This document shows, in pieces, positions 1-8,453 of a stretch of DNA of 64,000 bases (positions are counted from its first letter, which is position 1; every line of letters starts with the position of its first letter). Source of the DNA: Ensifer canadensis. GTDB taxonomy: Bacteria > Pseudomonadota > Alphaproteobacteria > Rhizobiales > Rhizobiaceae. The notes under the pieces were generated by a model. It was not told where the DNA came from. It worked only from the letters and a program-made list of their open reading frames with translations, and ran no database searches. The stretch is from contig NZ_CP083370.1 in the NCBI RefSeq assembly GCF_017488845.2, positions 2,356,001-2,420,000 of the forward strand. The letters are read 5' to 3'. The translations under genes were made by a program, and so were the position numbers.

Positions 1-554
1 GGAATGCACCATTGCTTGGCGTCTTCCGAACCGAGCGCCCCGCCCGGCTGACCGTTCCAGGCGCAGGAGTTCTTCACGCCGGCGAGGAAATCGTCCCAGT
101 TGTAGTTCGGGTTGGTCTTGGTCGGATCCTTGATCCATTCGTTGAGGTCGGCGATCCAGCCGGCCGGACCATAGGTCCAGGTCATGTAGGCGCCGGTCAT
201 GAAGGCGTCGTATTCGGACGAGCCCGACGAAAGCGCTGCCGTCACCTTGTCGAAATAGACGTCCTCCGGGAACACGTCATAGGTGACTTCGATACCGGTC
301 AGATCCTTGAAGGCCTGAAGGTTGGCAATCATCGCGTCAGCATAGGGATGCTTGTTCAGAAGCAGCTTCAACGACTTTCCGGAATGCGCCTTCCAGTCGA
401 AATCGGCGGCCAGCGCCTGGGTCGACATCATGTTGAAGAGCGTGCCGGCCGAACCGGCCGCAATCCCGGCAGCGCCGAGACCCTTGAGCATGCCGCGACG
501 ATCTACCTCTCCGCGCAGAAACGCGCTGATGAGGTCTTTCTCCTTCTCGTACAT
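1..554 (-). CDS. Sugar-type ABC transporter substrate-binding protein (C-terminal part outside window)
   Basis: Reading from an ATG at 554 towards 1, about 184 codons stay open and run off the window edge. The start is supported by a GAGGAGAAG ribosome site 4-5 bases upstream. The N-terminus has a twin-arginine-like export signal (EVDRRGMLKG, then an Ala/Gly-rich stretch ending TQALAAD), followed by the mature fold of family 1 extracellular solute-binding proteins (LKLLLNKHPYADAM, VTYDVFPEDVYFDKV). Such proteins capture sugars or polyols in the periplasm and pass them to an ABC permease; the permease and ATPase genes should lie beyond position 1. The SorC-type regulator gene just upstream on the same strand supports a carbohydrate substrate. 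Which sugar cannot be said from this fragment. Confidence 0.85.
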   Translation of the reverse strand, partial: MYEKEKDLISAFLRGEVDRRGMLKGLGAAGIAAGSAGTLFNMMSTQALAADFDWKAHSGKSLKLLLNKHPYADAMIANLQAFKDLTGIEVTYDVFPEDVYFDKVTAALSSGSSEYDAFMTGAYMTWTYGPAGWIADLNEWIKDPTKTNPNYNWDDFLAGVKNSCAWNGQPGGALGSEDAKQWCI

Positions 555-680
555 AAGTCTTCTCCTCCGTTGCGGGTATGATTGCATCATGCGATCACCG
601 GCTACCCGGCCGGTATTCCTCCCCCGAGGCGTTAGAGCGACACCTCCTCGCCCTCGCCTCTCGACTTTGTCAGGCACTCC

Positions 681-1649
681 TCATTTTCCGTCGGCGGCCA
701 GCGCCCGAGCGGTCTTTTCGTCGGTGATGAGGCCGCTCAGCAGGCCGCTGCCAAGCACGGCACGAATGGCAGGCGTCTTGATCTTGCCGCCGGCGACGGC
801 CACCGTGCGCCGATCCTTCAGGTCGTCGCGGCTGAGCGTGAAGGTGCGGTTCGACAGCGTCGTCTCGATCGGGCGACCATCCTCGTCGAAGAAGTGGCCA
901 AGCAACTCGCCCTTGCCCCCGCCCCTCTGAATTTCCTCGATCTCGCTCATCTCGATCATTCCGGTCGAAACCAGCGACGCCTCGCGCTCTGCCGTGCCGA
1001 TGCCAACCAACAAGAGGTCGGCGGTCTTGGCGAGATCGAACACTTCGCGCACGCCGCGCTGGCTGAAGAGCACGTCGCGATCCTCGACGGTGTTGGCGAA
1101 GAACGGCACGGGCATGACATAGGCTTCCGCGCCGGTACGCTCGGCCAGCCGGTGGATCACGTCATGCGGGTTTGCCGAGAACTTGCGGGTGAGACCGCCG
1201 AGCAGCGAGACGAAACGGGTGTTATTGCTGGTGGTGCGCGGCAGATACTCGACACAAGCAGCAAGCGTGCGGCCATGACCGACGCCGACGAGCGCAGTTT
1301 CGCCGCGTTCGATCTCGCGCTTCAGGAACTGCGCGCCAGAAATGCCGAGCGCCTTCAGCGGCAGATCGTCGGCATCGAAGTCGGGAACGACCTCGCAGTA
1401 GTCAAGTCCGTAGCGCGCGGAAAGCTTCTGCTCCAGCTCGACGCATTCCGACACTTCGCCATCGATATAGACCTTCACCAGGCCTTCCTGGTTGGCCTTC
1501 ATGATCAGGCGGTGGGCTTTCAGTGACGTCAGCCCCAGCCGCTTGGCAACCTCGGCCTGGGTCAGACCGCCGGCATAATGCAGCCATGCGGCGCGCGTCG
1601 CCATGCTGGTTTCGTCGTCGCGAAGGTTTGCACCACCGATGATCGCCAT
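681..1649 (-). CDS. SorC-family sugar-responsive transcriptional regulator
   Basis: A 322-residue protein with an N-terminal helix-turn-helix (about residues 15-55, GLTQAEVAKRLGLTSLKAHR) and a large C-terminal sugar-phosphate-binding domain typical of the SorC/DeoR family (GVGHGRTLAA near residue 125, VGIGTAERE, GEVLGHF-like segment GELLGHFFDEDGRP). Such proteins are usually effector-responsive repressors or activators of the neighbouring sugar operon. The gene lies 126 bases upstream of the binding-protein gene on the same strand, so it probably controls that transporter. The ATG at 1649 follows GGTGGAG; an in-frame GTG at 1658 is the alternative start. Near-repeated sequences just upstream could be its own operator. 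Confidence 0.85.
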   Translation of the reverse strand: MAIIGGANLRDDETSMATRAAWLHYAGGLTQAEVAKRLGLTSLKAHRLIMKANQEGLVKVYIDGEVSECVELEQKLSARYGLDYCEVVPDFDADDLPLKALGISGAQFLKREIERGETALVGVGHGRTLAACVEYLPRTTSNNTRFVSLLGGLTRKFSANPHDVIHRLAERTGAEAYVMPVPFFANTVEDRDVLFSQRGVREVFDLAKTADLLLVGIGTAEREASLVSTGMIEMSEIEEIQRGGGKGELLGHFFDEDGRPIETTLSNRTFTLSRDDLKDRRTVAVAGGKIKTPAIRAVLGSGLLSGLITDEKTARALAADGK

Positions 1650-1672
1650 CGTCTCCACCCAGGTTCGTTATG

Positions 1673-1745
1673 TTGCAACGCATGATACCTTTTGCATTGC
1701 ATGATATTTTTATCTCGTTGCTGAAAGAAATTTCATGCCGTGAAA
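1673..1745. promoter_or_regulatory. Candidate SorC operator cluster
   Basis: Two near-identical 15-mers, TTGCAACGCATGATA (1673-1687) and TTGCATTGCATGATA (1692-1706), lie 19 bp apart and differ at 2 positions. Further upstream of the gene is the inverted repeat TTTCA-TGCCG-TGAAA (1731-1745). Their place directly upstream of the SorC gene suggests autoregulation; no promoter elements could be assigned with confidence. Confidence 0.4.
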
Positions 1746-1908
1746 AAAATGTCAAGCAAGTACGTGCGCGGTGCGTTCATGGTTTGTGGATCGCGGCGAA
1801 TGACGAGGAGAAAGGACTGGCCGACGAGCGTGCAATGGGCCGAGAATCGATGGCGATGGGACTGCTGCCGCTGGCGGGCATAGGGAGGGCCGAGGGCGCA
1901 TCGAGACG

Positions 1909-2020
1909 CCTCATCCCTGTGCCTGTCATAGGGATCCAGCCAACCCAAGGCCTTGGGCTGGAAGGTCTTCTGACCTGACAGACGTCAGGTCGCTGGATTC
2001 CGGCACAAGGCCGGAATGAG
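1909..2020. repeat. 112-bp palindromic intergenic repeat, copy 1
   Basis: Begins CCTCATCCCTGTG and ends CCGGAATGAG. Inside are three inverted repeats, including GACCTGACAGACGTCAGGTC and a CCGGCAC...GGCCGG arm. Nearly identical to 2116-2227 and related at the ends to the elements at 8292, 23852 and 55295. Its general form resembles the rhizobial RIME mosaic elements; that family name is inference. Confidence 0.8.
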
Positions 2021-2115
2021 GGAGAATGGGATGCGCCGCACCTCCAACACAGCCATTCTCAGCCGACGCTTCACACTTTGGCAGTTCTCTGGGAACGCCA
2101 AGGGTGCAAAAACCT

Positions 2116-2227
2116 CCTCATCCCTGTGCCTGTCACAGGGATCCAGCCAGCCCAAGGCCTTGGGCTGGAAGGTCTTTTGACCCGACAGACGTCAGGTCGC
2201 TGGATTCCGGCACAGGGCCGGAATGAG
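2116..2227. repeat. 112-bp palindromic intergenic repeat, copy 2
   Basis: Same length and orientation as 1909-2020, with only a handful of substitutions, and separated from it by 95 bp. The tandem arrangement suggests local duplication or two independent insertions. Confidence 0.8.
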
Positions 2228-2317
2228 GGGCGACGGGGATACGCCGCCCGTCAAGCAAGGGCGCGCTCTTAGAATTTCGCCAACACGCCCCCCGAAAGAC
2301 TGGTGTGGCGCTGAACC

Positions 2318-3121
2318 CTACTGGCCGAGATTGCGCAGGTAGAGGGAAAGAAGCTGCGTCTGAGAGGAGATGCCGAGCTTACGGTAGACGTTGCGGCGGT
2401 GGACCTTGACCGTGCCGGTCGAGATCCCAAGCTTCAGGCCGATCGATTCCGACGAATGACCCTGCAGCACGAGTTCGATGATCGAGGCTTCGCGCTCGGT
2501 CAGATTCAGGTGCTGCCAGACGCCGTCCGCGGGAGGGTGCGCCGACTTTCTCCGGCTGCGGCCGGTCTTTGCCAGCGCCGTGTCGAACCGGCGCCCGAGG
2601 TCGGCCCAGTGGTGGCGCACAAGGGCGGAGACCAGCGGCTCGACCTTCTTCAGCAACGCGAATTCCGCCGTGCTGAACGGGCCTGTCGCCTCGCGCCGCA
2701 TCAGCGAAAGCACGACGGTGATCTGCTCGCTGATCGGCACGAAGAAGCCGACCTCCTCCGCCAGTCCCGTCTGCACGTAATAGGTCCGATAGTATTCGCT
2801 GGAGAAGAACCGGTCCGGCGCCCGCTCCCGCATGCGCCAGACACCCGGCTTGCCCTCGCAGGCCGCGTGGTAGAACGGATCAAGCAGATAGGGCCCGGCC
2901 TGGTAGAGGCTGACGAATAGAACATGGTCCTTGGCATTGAAGGTACTGTAGAGGTCGATCGGCCGTTCCTTGCCGCGATAGGCGAAAACCACGACATAAT
3001 CGAAGGTCATCAGCGTCGACATCAATTGCCGATAGGCCGCACCCACAGCCTCGTCGTCCATGGTCGCACCGTCGACCATGGGCGCCAAGACCTGAAATAA
3101 TCCCTCGAGATCGATGCCCAA
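2318..3121 (-). CDS. LuxR-type (GerE-domain) transcriptional regulator
   Basis: About 267 residues. The C-terminus is a clear LuxR/GerE helix-turn-helix (LTEREASIIELVLQGHSS, then LGISTGTVKVHRRNVYRKLG). The N-terminal 190 residues (TFDYVVVFAYRGKERP, GPYLLDPFYHAACEGKPGV) are a putative sensor region of a type often seen beside polyamine/opine-type transporters; it does not look like an acyl-homoserine-lactone or response-regulator domain. I place the start at a TTG (3121) because GGGAG sits 6-7 bases upstream and because longer versions would run back across the divergent ABC operon; an internal ATG (MVDGATM) is the alternative. It is divergent from the importer genes that follow and is their likely regulator. 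Confidence 0.8.
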   Translation of the reverse strand: MGIDLEGLFQVLAPMVDGATMDDEAVGAAYRQLMSTLMTFDYVVVFAYRGKERPIDLYSTFNAKDHVLFVSLYQAGPYLLDPFYHAACEGKPGVWRMRERAPDRFFSSEYYRTYYVQTGLAEEVGFFVPISEQITVVLSLMRREATGPFSTAEFALLKKVEPLVSALVRHHWADLGRRFDTALAKTGRSRRKSAHPPADGVWQHLNLTEREASIIELVLQGHSSESIGLKLGISTGTVKVHRRNVYRKLGISSQTQLLSLYLRNLGQ

Positions 3122-3150
3122 ACCGCTCTCCCGCCGATCCGGCCCTGTTC

Positions 3151-3210
3151 CGGGGTATACTCCTCCCACAAGCCAATTCGCGTTGAAATACCTCTCTCGG
3201 GGTATATACC
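3151..3210. promoter_or_regulatory. Paired GGTATA boxes between LuxR gene and ABC operon
   Basis: CGGGGTATAC at 3151-3160 and CGGGGTATATACC at 3198-3210 lie about 47 bp apart in the 186-bp divergent gap. The second contains the perfect palindrome GGTATATACC. They are plausible binding sites for the LuxR-type regulator. Confidence 0.4.
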
Positions 3211-3307
3211 GGCACCGGGCGCTTTGACTAGGCTGCCTGTCAATGACGGTGGAGCGCGGGGGCATCAGAGCCTTGGCGGTATCCGACAACAACCGCAGGG
3301 AACAGAC

Positions 3308-4396
3308 GTGACATCCGCTTCGACGAACGACATCGAATTCCGTTCGGTCGCCAAACGCTATGGCAGCGTGACCGCCGTTTCGGACATCAACTTCGCGGTG
3401 CCCCGGGGGGCCTTCATGGCGCTGCTCGGACCTTCCGGCTGCGGCAAGACCACCTGCCTGCGCATGATCGGCGGCTTCGAGCAGCCGAGCGAAGGCACCG
3501 TCTATATCAACGGCGAGGCGATGAACGGCGTTGCCGCCTATCGGCGCCCGGTCAACATGGTGTTCCAGCACTATGCGCTGTTCCCGCATCTCGACGTCGA
3601 GCAGAACGTCTCCTATGGCCTCAGGCAGATGCGGCCGCGCATCGCCAGTGCCGAGATTTCGCGCCGCGCCCAGGAGGCGCTGGAGATGGTCCGGCTCGGC
3701 GGCTTCGGCAAGCGCCGGATCCACGAAATGTCCGGCGGCCAGCAGCAGCGCGTCGCGCTCGCCCGCGCCATCGTCAACAAGCCGAGGGTGCTCCTGCTCG
3801 ACGAGCCGCTGGCGGCACTCGACAAGAAGCTGCGTACCGCCATGCAGATCGAGCTGCAGACCCTGCAGCGCGAACTCGGCATCACCTTCGTGCTCGTCAC
3901 CCACGACCAGGAGGAAGCGCTGTCGATGAGCGACTTCGTCTGCGTCATGAATGCCGGCCGCATCGTCCAGGTCGGGCCGCCGCAGGAAATCTACGATCGC
4001 CCTGCAAGCCTGTTCGTCGCCGATTTCGTCGGCAAGACCAACCGGATCGCTGCCACCGTCGACAATGGCGGCGCCTCCATCCTGTTTGCCAACGGCACGC
4101 GGTTTGCCGCCCCGGCCACCACGACACCGAGCGCCGGTGCTGCCATGGTCGCGTTGCGCCCCGAGGCGATCAGCCTGAAACGCAATGGTGCTGCCGCCAC
4201 TGCCGCCCTCACCGGCACCGTCACGCACCGCATCTTCCTGGGATCATCGGTCGAATACTCCATCGATGTCGATGGCCTCGGCGATTTCCTCGTCACCGCC
4301 GACCGCCGGGCGCTCGGCGACAGCGATCTCGTCGAGCCCGGCGACAAGGTCGGCCTCGCCTTCGATCCGAATGCGCTTCACGTCTTTCCGGCCTGA
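3308..4396 (+). CDS. Polyamine-type ABC transporter ATP-binding protein (PotA family)
   Basis: A 362-residue ATPase of the importer family that serves spermidine/putrescine, iron or betaine-like substrates. Walker A is GPSGCGKTT (about residue 40), the Q-loop is FQHYALFPH, the signature MSGGQQQRVALARA starts near residue 141, Walker B is LLLDEPLAALD and the switch histidine is in VTHDQEEAL. A C-terminal TOBE-type domain follows (VALRPEAISL). The start is the GTG at 3308, preceded by AGGGA; the frame is open upstream but has no better start. First gene of an apparent operon with the binding protein, two permeases and an SDR enzyme. Confidence 0.92.
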   Translation: MTSASTNDIEFRSVAKRYGSVTAVSDINFAVPRGAFMALLGPSGCGKTTCLRMIGGFEQPSEGTVYINGEAMNGVAAYRRPVNMVFQHYALFPHLDVEQNVSYGLRQMRPRIASAEISRRAQEALEMVRLGGFGKRRIHEMSGGQQQRVALARAIVNKPRVLLLDEPLAALDKKLRTAMQIELQTLQRELGITFVLVTHDQEEALSMSDFVCVMNAGRIVQVGPPQEIYDRPASLFVADFVGKTNRIAATVDNGGASILFANGTRFAAPATTTPSAGAAMVALRPEAISLKRNGAAATAALTGTVTHRIFLGSSVEYSIDVDGLGDFLVTADRRALGDSDLVEPGDKVGLAFDPNALHVFPA

Positions 4397-4467
4397 AATG
4401 TGTTTCCGGCCCGACCCGGCCGCCCCCTGAGCCTTGCATGAACGTCAACGATAAAGGGAACAGCGTC

Positions 4468-5628
4468 ATGACCAAATGGTACAGAGAAAATGCCCCGATC
4501 ACCGCCGAGCAATTGGCCGACGAGCTGATGCGCCTGAAGCGCGGCTCGGTCACCCGCCGCCACTTCCTCGGCGTCACCGGCCTTGGCCTTGCAACGGCGG
4601 TTCTGGCGCGCCAGCCGGGCCTCTTCAATTCGACGGCCTTTGCCGGCGATCTCGGCACGCAGATGTCGATCGCCACCTGGCCTAATTATCATGATCCTGC
4701 CACCTTCGAGGCGTTCCAGACGGCAACCGGCGTTGCCGTCGAGGTCAACGTCTTCGGCTCGAACGAGGAAATGCTCGCCAAGCTCCAGGCCGGCGGCACC
4801 GGCTGGGACCTGTTCGTGCCCACCAACTACACCATCTCCACCTATGTGAAGCTCGGCCTGATCGACGAACTCGATCTCTCCAAGCTGCCGAACTACGACG
4901 CCTCGACCGAGACCGCGCGCTTCACCAACGAGGGTGTCGTCGACGGCAAGACCTATGCCGTGCCGAAGAACTGGGGCACCACGGGCATCGCGCTCAACTC
5001 CAGCAAGATCAAGACACCGGTGACCAGCTGGAAGGACTTCTTCGAGATCGCCATGACCGAGGCCGACGGCCGCGCCATGGTCCACGACTACCAGCTGACC
5101 ACCATCGGCAATGCGCTCGTCTCGCTCGGCTATTCCTTCAATTCGACCAAGCCGGAAGAGCTCGCCAAGGCCGAGGAACTGCTGATCAAGGTCAAGCCGC
5201 ACCTCTACGCCATCAACAGCGACTACCAGCCGTCGATGCGCGCCACCGACGCCTGGATGACGATGTGCTGGACCAATGACGGCGCGCAGCTCAACCGCGA
5301 CATGCCGGAAATCCAGTTCGTGCTCGGCAAGGACGGCGGCGAAATCTGGTCGGACTTCTACGCCATCCCGAAGAGTGCGGCCAACAAGGCGGCCGGTTAT
5401 GCGCTGCTCAACTACCTGATGGCACCGGAAAACGCCGTCAAGGAACATATCGCCAATGGCGCGCCGACCACCGACAGCCGCGTGATGAAGCTGCTGCCGG
5501 CCGACGTCACCGGCAACAAGATCGTCTATCCCGACGAGGCCTCGCTGACGCCGCTCGAATTCGGCGCCGCGGTAACCTTGACCGATCCGGGCCGCGCCGA
5601 GCTGATGGCGCGGTTCAAGTCAGCCTGA
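4468..5628 (+). CDS. Polyamine-type ABC transporter substrate-binding protein (PotD/PotF family)
   Basis: A 386-residue periplasmic binding protein of the PotD type (MSIATWPNYHDPATFEAFQ, TGWDLFVPTNYTISTYV, DGGEIWSDFYAIPKSA, NYLMAPENAVKEH). The export signal is Tat-like: VTRRHFLGVTGLGLATAV. The ATG at 4468 follows AAAGGGAA and is preferred over an ATG 10 codons earlier. It lies 71 bases after the ATPase gene and delivers substrate to the two permeases that follow. The family binds polyamines and other cationic or zwitterionic compounds; the actual ligand here is unknown. Confidence 0.9.
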   Translation: MTKWYRENAPITAEQLADELMRLKRGSVTRRHFLGVTGLGLATAVLARQPGLFNSTAFAGDLGTQMSIATWPNYHDPATFEAFQTATGVAVEVNVFGSNEEMLAKLQAGGTGWDLFVPTNYTISTYVKLGLIDELDLSKLPNYDASTETARFTNEGVVDGKTYAVPKNWGTTGIALNSSKIKTPVTSWKDFFEIAMTEADGRAMVHDYQLTTIGNALVSLGYSFNSTKPEELAKAEELLIKVKPHLYAINSDYQPSMRATDAWMTMCWTNDGAQLNRDMPEIQFVLGKDGGEIWSDFYAIPKSAANKAAGYALLNYLMAPENAVKEHIANGAPTTDSRVMKLLPADVTGNKIVYPDEASLTPLEFGAAVTLTDPGRAELMARFKSA

Positions 5629-5648
5629 TTGAAACTTTGACGTGACCG

Positions 5649-5671
5649 CCCCTCATCCTCGCGGTGAGGGG
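5649..5671. promoter_or_regulatory. Hairpin over the permease ribosome site
   Basis: CCCCTCA (5649-5655) pairs with TGAGGGG (5665-5671). The 3' arm contains the GAGGGG that would serve as ribosome site for the ATG at 5677. It may protect the binding-protein mRNA and lower permease translation, which is a common arrangement in importer operons. Confidence 0.4.
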
Positions 5672-5676
5672 CCGAA

Positions 5677-6573
5677 ATGCCAATGAAACTTGACGGATCA
5701 ACTCACATGCCCGCGGCAACGAACACGAAGAGAAACCTGGTGACGGCAGCGCTGGTGGCGCCGGCGGCGGCATGGCTGATGATCTTTCTGGTCCTGCCGT
5801 TCATCGCCATGCTGGTCTTCGCCTTCGGCGAGCGCGCGCCCGAAGGCGGCTATCAGGCGGCGTTCACCTTCGCCCAGTTCGCCAGGCTCCCGACCCGGGC
5901 GGCCGCCTTCTGGAACACGATGGTGCTGGCGCCGGTCGGTGCGCTGCTCTGCCTGCTGGTCGCCTACCCCGTCGCCTATTATCTCGCCGTCAAGGCGGAC
6001 CCGCGGTACCGCCTTATCCTCGTGTCGCTGGTGGTCGTACCCTTCTGGACGAGCCTGCTCGTTCGCACCTATGCCTGGATGTATATCCTCGGCTCGCGCG
6101 GCATTCCGAACCTGCTGTCGATGATCGGCCTTGAGGATGTGCGCCTGCTCAATACGCCGGGCGCCGTGCTGCTCGGCATCGTCTATGGCTACCTGCCGCT
6201 GATGATCATGCCGATCTATGTCAGCCTCGAAAAGCTCGATCGCCGGCTGCTCGAAGCCTCCGCCGATCTCGGCGCGAGACCCGTCTCGACCTTCTTCGGC
6301 GTCACCCTGCCGCTGTCACTGCCGGGCGTGATGACGGGCGTGGCGCTCGTCACCATCCTGCTGCTCGGCGAATACCTGATCCCGCAGCTTCTCGGTGGCG
6401 GCAAGGTGTTCTTCATCGGCAACGCGCTGGTCGATCTCTTCCTGCAATCTCGAAACTGGCCTTTCGGCTCGGCGATCGCCGTGACGCTGGTGGCCGTGGT
6501 CGTGGTCATCCTGATGGTGGCGATGCGCATCGCCTTCAGGGTCGCCGGCACAAGACAGGTGGATCTCGTCTGA
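5677..6573 (+). CDS. Polyamine-type ABC transporter permease (PotB/PotH family)
   Basis: A 298-residue inner-membrane protein with six predicted hydrophobic segments, beginning near residue 22 (TAALVAPAAAWLMIFLVLPF). The cytoplasmic loop LLEASADLGARPVSTFFGVTLP is the EAA motif that contacts the ATPase. It forms a heterodimeric pore with the following permease. The ATG at 5677 has GAGGGG upstream; an ATG at 5707 (MPAATNTKR) is an alternative start. Its stop codon overlaps the next start (TGATG). Confidence 0.9.
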   Translation: MPMKLDGSTHMPAATNTKRNLVTAALVAPAAAWLMIFLVLPFIAMLVFAFGERAPEGGYQAAFTFAQFARLPTRAAAFWNTMVLAPVGALLCLLVAYPVAYYLAVKADPRYRLILVSLVVVPFWTSLLVRTYAWMYILGSRGIPNLLSMIGLEDVRLLNTPGAVLLGIVYGYLPLMIMPIYVSLEKLDRRLLEASADLGARPVSTFFGVTLPLSLPGVMTGVALVTILLLGEYLIPQLLGGGKVFFIGNALVDLFLQSRNWPFGSAIAVTLVAVVVVILMVAMRIAFRVAGTRQVDLV

Positions 6574-7391
6574 TGCGCGCCTTCATCTCCTCGGTCTATA
6601 TCTTCCTCTACGCGCCGATCGCGCTGGTCGTCCTGTTTTCGTTCAATGCCGGCCGCAGCGCCAGCGAGTTCACCGGCTTTTCGACCGCATGGTACGGCAA
6701 GGCGCTCGGCAATACCTTCCTGGTCTCGGCGCTGCAGAACAGCCTGATGATCGCCTTTACCAGCGCCACCCTTGCCGCCATCTTCGGCACCATGGCCGCA
6801 CTCGGCATGGAGCGGCTGGCGCCGCGCAACCGGGCGATCTTCGACGCGCTCTTTGCCGCGGCCATCGTCGTGCCCGGCGTCGTCATCGGCATCGCCACGC
6901 TTGTGGCGCTCGTCGCCGTCTTTTCCTTCGTCAATCCGGCGCTATCCGCCATCTGGCCGGGCGACCAGCCGCCACAGCTCGGGCTCGGCTATGGCTCGAT
7001 CATCGCCGCGCACGGGCTGTTCTCGATGGCGCTCGTTACCATGATCGTGAAAGCTCGCATCGCCAGCCTCGGGCGCGATATCGTCGAGGCATCGAGCGAT
7101 CTCTATGCGACGCCGCTCACCACCTTCCGCCTGATCGTGCTACCGCAGATCCTGCCGTCGATCCTGGCGGGTTTCCTGCTCGCCTTCACCTTCTCCTTCG
7201 ACGATTTCATCATCGCCTTCTTCGTCGCCGGTTCGAAGACGACGCTGCCGATCTACGTCTTCGCTTCGATCCGCCGCGGCGTGACGCCGGAAATCAACGC
7301 GATCGCGACGCTGGTGCTCGTCGCCTCGCTGCTCCTGATCCTGACCGCCCGCATCCTGATGCGGGACAAAAAACCGAAATCCGGGGAGTGA
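6573..7391 (+). CDS. Polyamine-type ABC transporter permease (PotC/PotI family)
   Basis: A 272-residue membrane protein, the second half of the importer pore. It opens with a hydrophobic segment (SSVYIFLYAPIALVVLFSFN) and carries the EAA loop IVEASSDLYATPLTTFRLIVLP and the family signature FTFSFDDFIIAFFVAG. Start and stop of the neighbouring genes overlap, showing translational coupling. Length and motifs are normal for PotC-like permeases. Confidence 0.92.
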   Translation: MRAFISSVYIFLYAPIALVVLFSFNAGRSASEFTGFSTAWYGKALGNTFLVSALQNSLMIAFTSATLAAIFGTMAALGMERLAPRNRAIFDALFAAAIVVPGVVIGIATLVALVAVFSFVNPALSAIWPGDQPPQLGLGYGSIIAAHGLFSMALVTMIVKARIASLGRDIVEASSDLYATPLTTFRLIVLPQILPSILAGFLLAFTFSFDDFIIAFFVAGSKTTLPIYVFASIRRGVTPEINAIATLVLVASLLLILTARILMRDKKPKSGE

Positions 7392-7395
7392 ACAG

Positions 7396-8157
7396 ATGAT
7401 CCTGAAAGACCGGGTCGCGATCGTGACCGGAGCGGGCTCCGGGATCGGTCAGGCGGGCGCTGCCATCATGGCGCGCGAGGGTGCGCATGTCGTCGTCGTC
7501 GACCGCAGCCCCGAGGCCGGCAGCCTGACCGTCGACACCATCCGCGCCATGGGCGGCAAGGCCGAGGCCGTCACCCTCGACGTTACCGACGATGCAGCGC
7601 TTGCCGACGGCATCGCCGATATCCTCTATCGCCACGGCCGCATCGATATCCTGCACAATCACGCCGGCGCGCAGGTTGCCGGCGATCTTGAAGAGGTCGA
7701 AGTCTCCGGCTTCGACCGCTCGTGGAACCTCAATGTGCGTGCGCATTTCATGGCCGCCCGCCTGGTCATGCCGTCGATGAAGGCCGCCGGCCGCGGCGTC
7801 ATCGTCAACACCTCGTCATCGTCGGGCGTGCTCTACGACCGCGAGATGATCGCCTACACCACCACCAAGCATGCGGTTATCGCCATGACCAAGCAGATGG
7901 CCGGCGACTACGCCCGCCACGGCATCCGCGTCAACGCGCTCTGCCCCGGTTGGGTCGATACGCCCTTCAACGACCCCTTCATCGCCCAGATGGGCGGTCG
8001 CGGCGCGATCGAGGCCTACATCCGCGAAAAGGTACCGCTCGGCCGCTGGGCAAGCGTCGACGAAATCGCCGAGTCGATCCTGTTCCTGGTGTCCGACCGA
8101 TCGTCCTACATGACCGGCCAAATCCTGGTGGTCGATGGCGGCGAGACGGTGGTGTGA
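7396..8157 (+). CDS. Short-chain dehydrogenase/reductase (SDR) family oxidoreductase
   Basis: A 253-residue classical SDR. The cofactor loop TGAGSGIG lies at residues 11-18, the NHAG motif follows (NNAG equivalent), and the catalytic Tyr154-x3-Lys158 is seen in AYTTTKHA with the active-site serine in NTSSSSGV. An acidic residue after the second strand (VVVVDRSP) suggests NAD(H) rather than NADP(H). GGGGAG lies 7-12 bases before the start, which is 4 bases after the permease stop, so it is probably the last gene of the importer operon and oxidises or reduces the imported compound or a derivative. The substrate is not predictable from sequence. Confidence 0.88.
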   Translation: MILKDRVAIVTGAGSGIGQAGAAIMAREGAHVVVVDRSPEAGSLTVDTIRAMGGKAEAVTLDVTDDAALADGIADILYRHGRIDILHNHAGAQVAGDLEEVEVSGFDRSWNLNVRAHFMAARLVMPSMKAAGRGVIVNTSSSSGVLYDREMIAYTTTKHAVIAMTKQMAGDYARHGIRVNALCPGWVDTPFNDPFIAQMGGRGAIEAYIREKVPLGRWASVDEIAESILFLVSDRSSYMTGQILVVDGGETVV

Positions 8158-8291
8158 CGTCCGGACGCTGAGGTACCCACCAGGCCTCGTTGTGAAGGCG
8201 CCGCCGCCCCACTCGCCTCATTTCCGCGCTGGCTCGGAGCGTTTTCCTCGCGTCCCTGGTGTCTGTGGTGCGCGAAGCGCTTCCTCCTTTC

Positions 8292-8432
8292 CCTCATTTC
8301 TGTGCTTGTCACAGAAATCCAGCCACGGCGCGTCTGCGCCGTGAAGGACTTGTGCCAGACGCCGGAACGAAGGAGCCTCTGGCGCCGCCGACGCGGCGCC
8401 GCTGGATCTCTGTGACAAGCACAGAGATGAGG
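8292..8432. repeat. RIME-like palindromic intergenic repeat
   Basis: Starts CCTCATTTCTGTG and ends ACAGAGATGAGG, so the ends are inverted repeats. Inner arms include GGCGCGTCTGCGCC and a CGCCGACGCGGCG stretch. Same family as 23852-24014 and 55295-55440, and related to 1909 and 2116. It lies between the convergent SDR and methyltransferase genes and could also act as a transcription stop. Confidence 0.75.
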
Positions 8433-8453
8433 TCGGCAAATGTTGACGCCCTA

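Larger units (their letters stand above)
1650..2317. other. Intergenic region with two repeats and a candidate operator
   Basis: About 670 bases without a convincing gene. It holds the control region of the SorC gene (1673-1745) and two copies of a 112-bp palindromic repeat (1909-2020, 2116-2227). Small reading frames here run through the repeats and have no ribosome site or family resemblance. The remaining bases show nothing I can assign. Confidence 0.7.

Noticed and set aside
4378..5448. 356-codon minus-strand frame
   Set aside because: Shadow of the PotD-type gene, which has a clear export signal, family motifs and ribosome site on the other strand.
4468..5628. Ergothioneine- or betaine-specific binding protein
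   Set aside because: It is near the ergothioneine-type cluster but on the opposite strand with its own regulator, and PotD-type sequence does not reveal the ligand.
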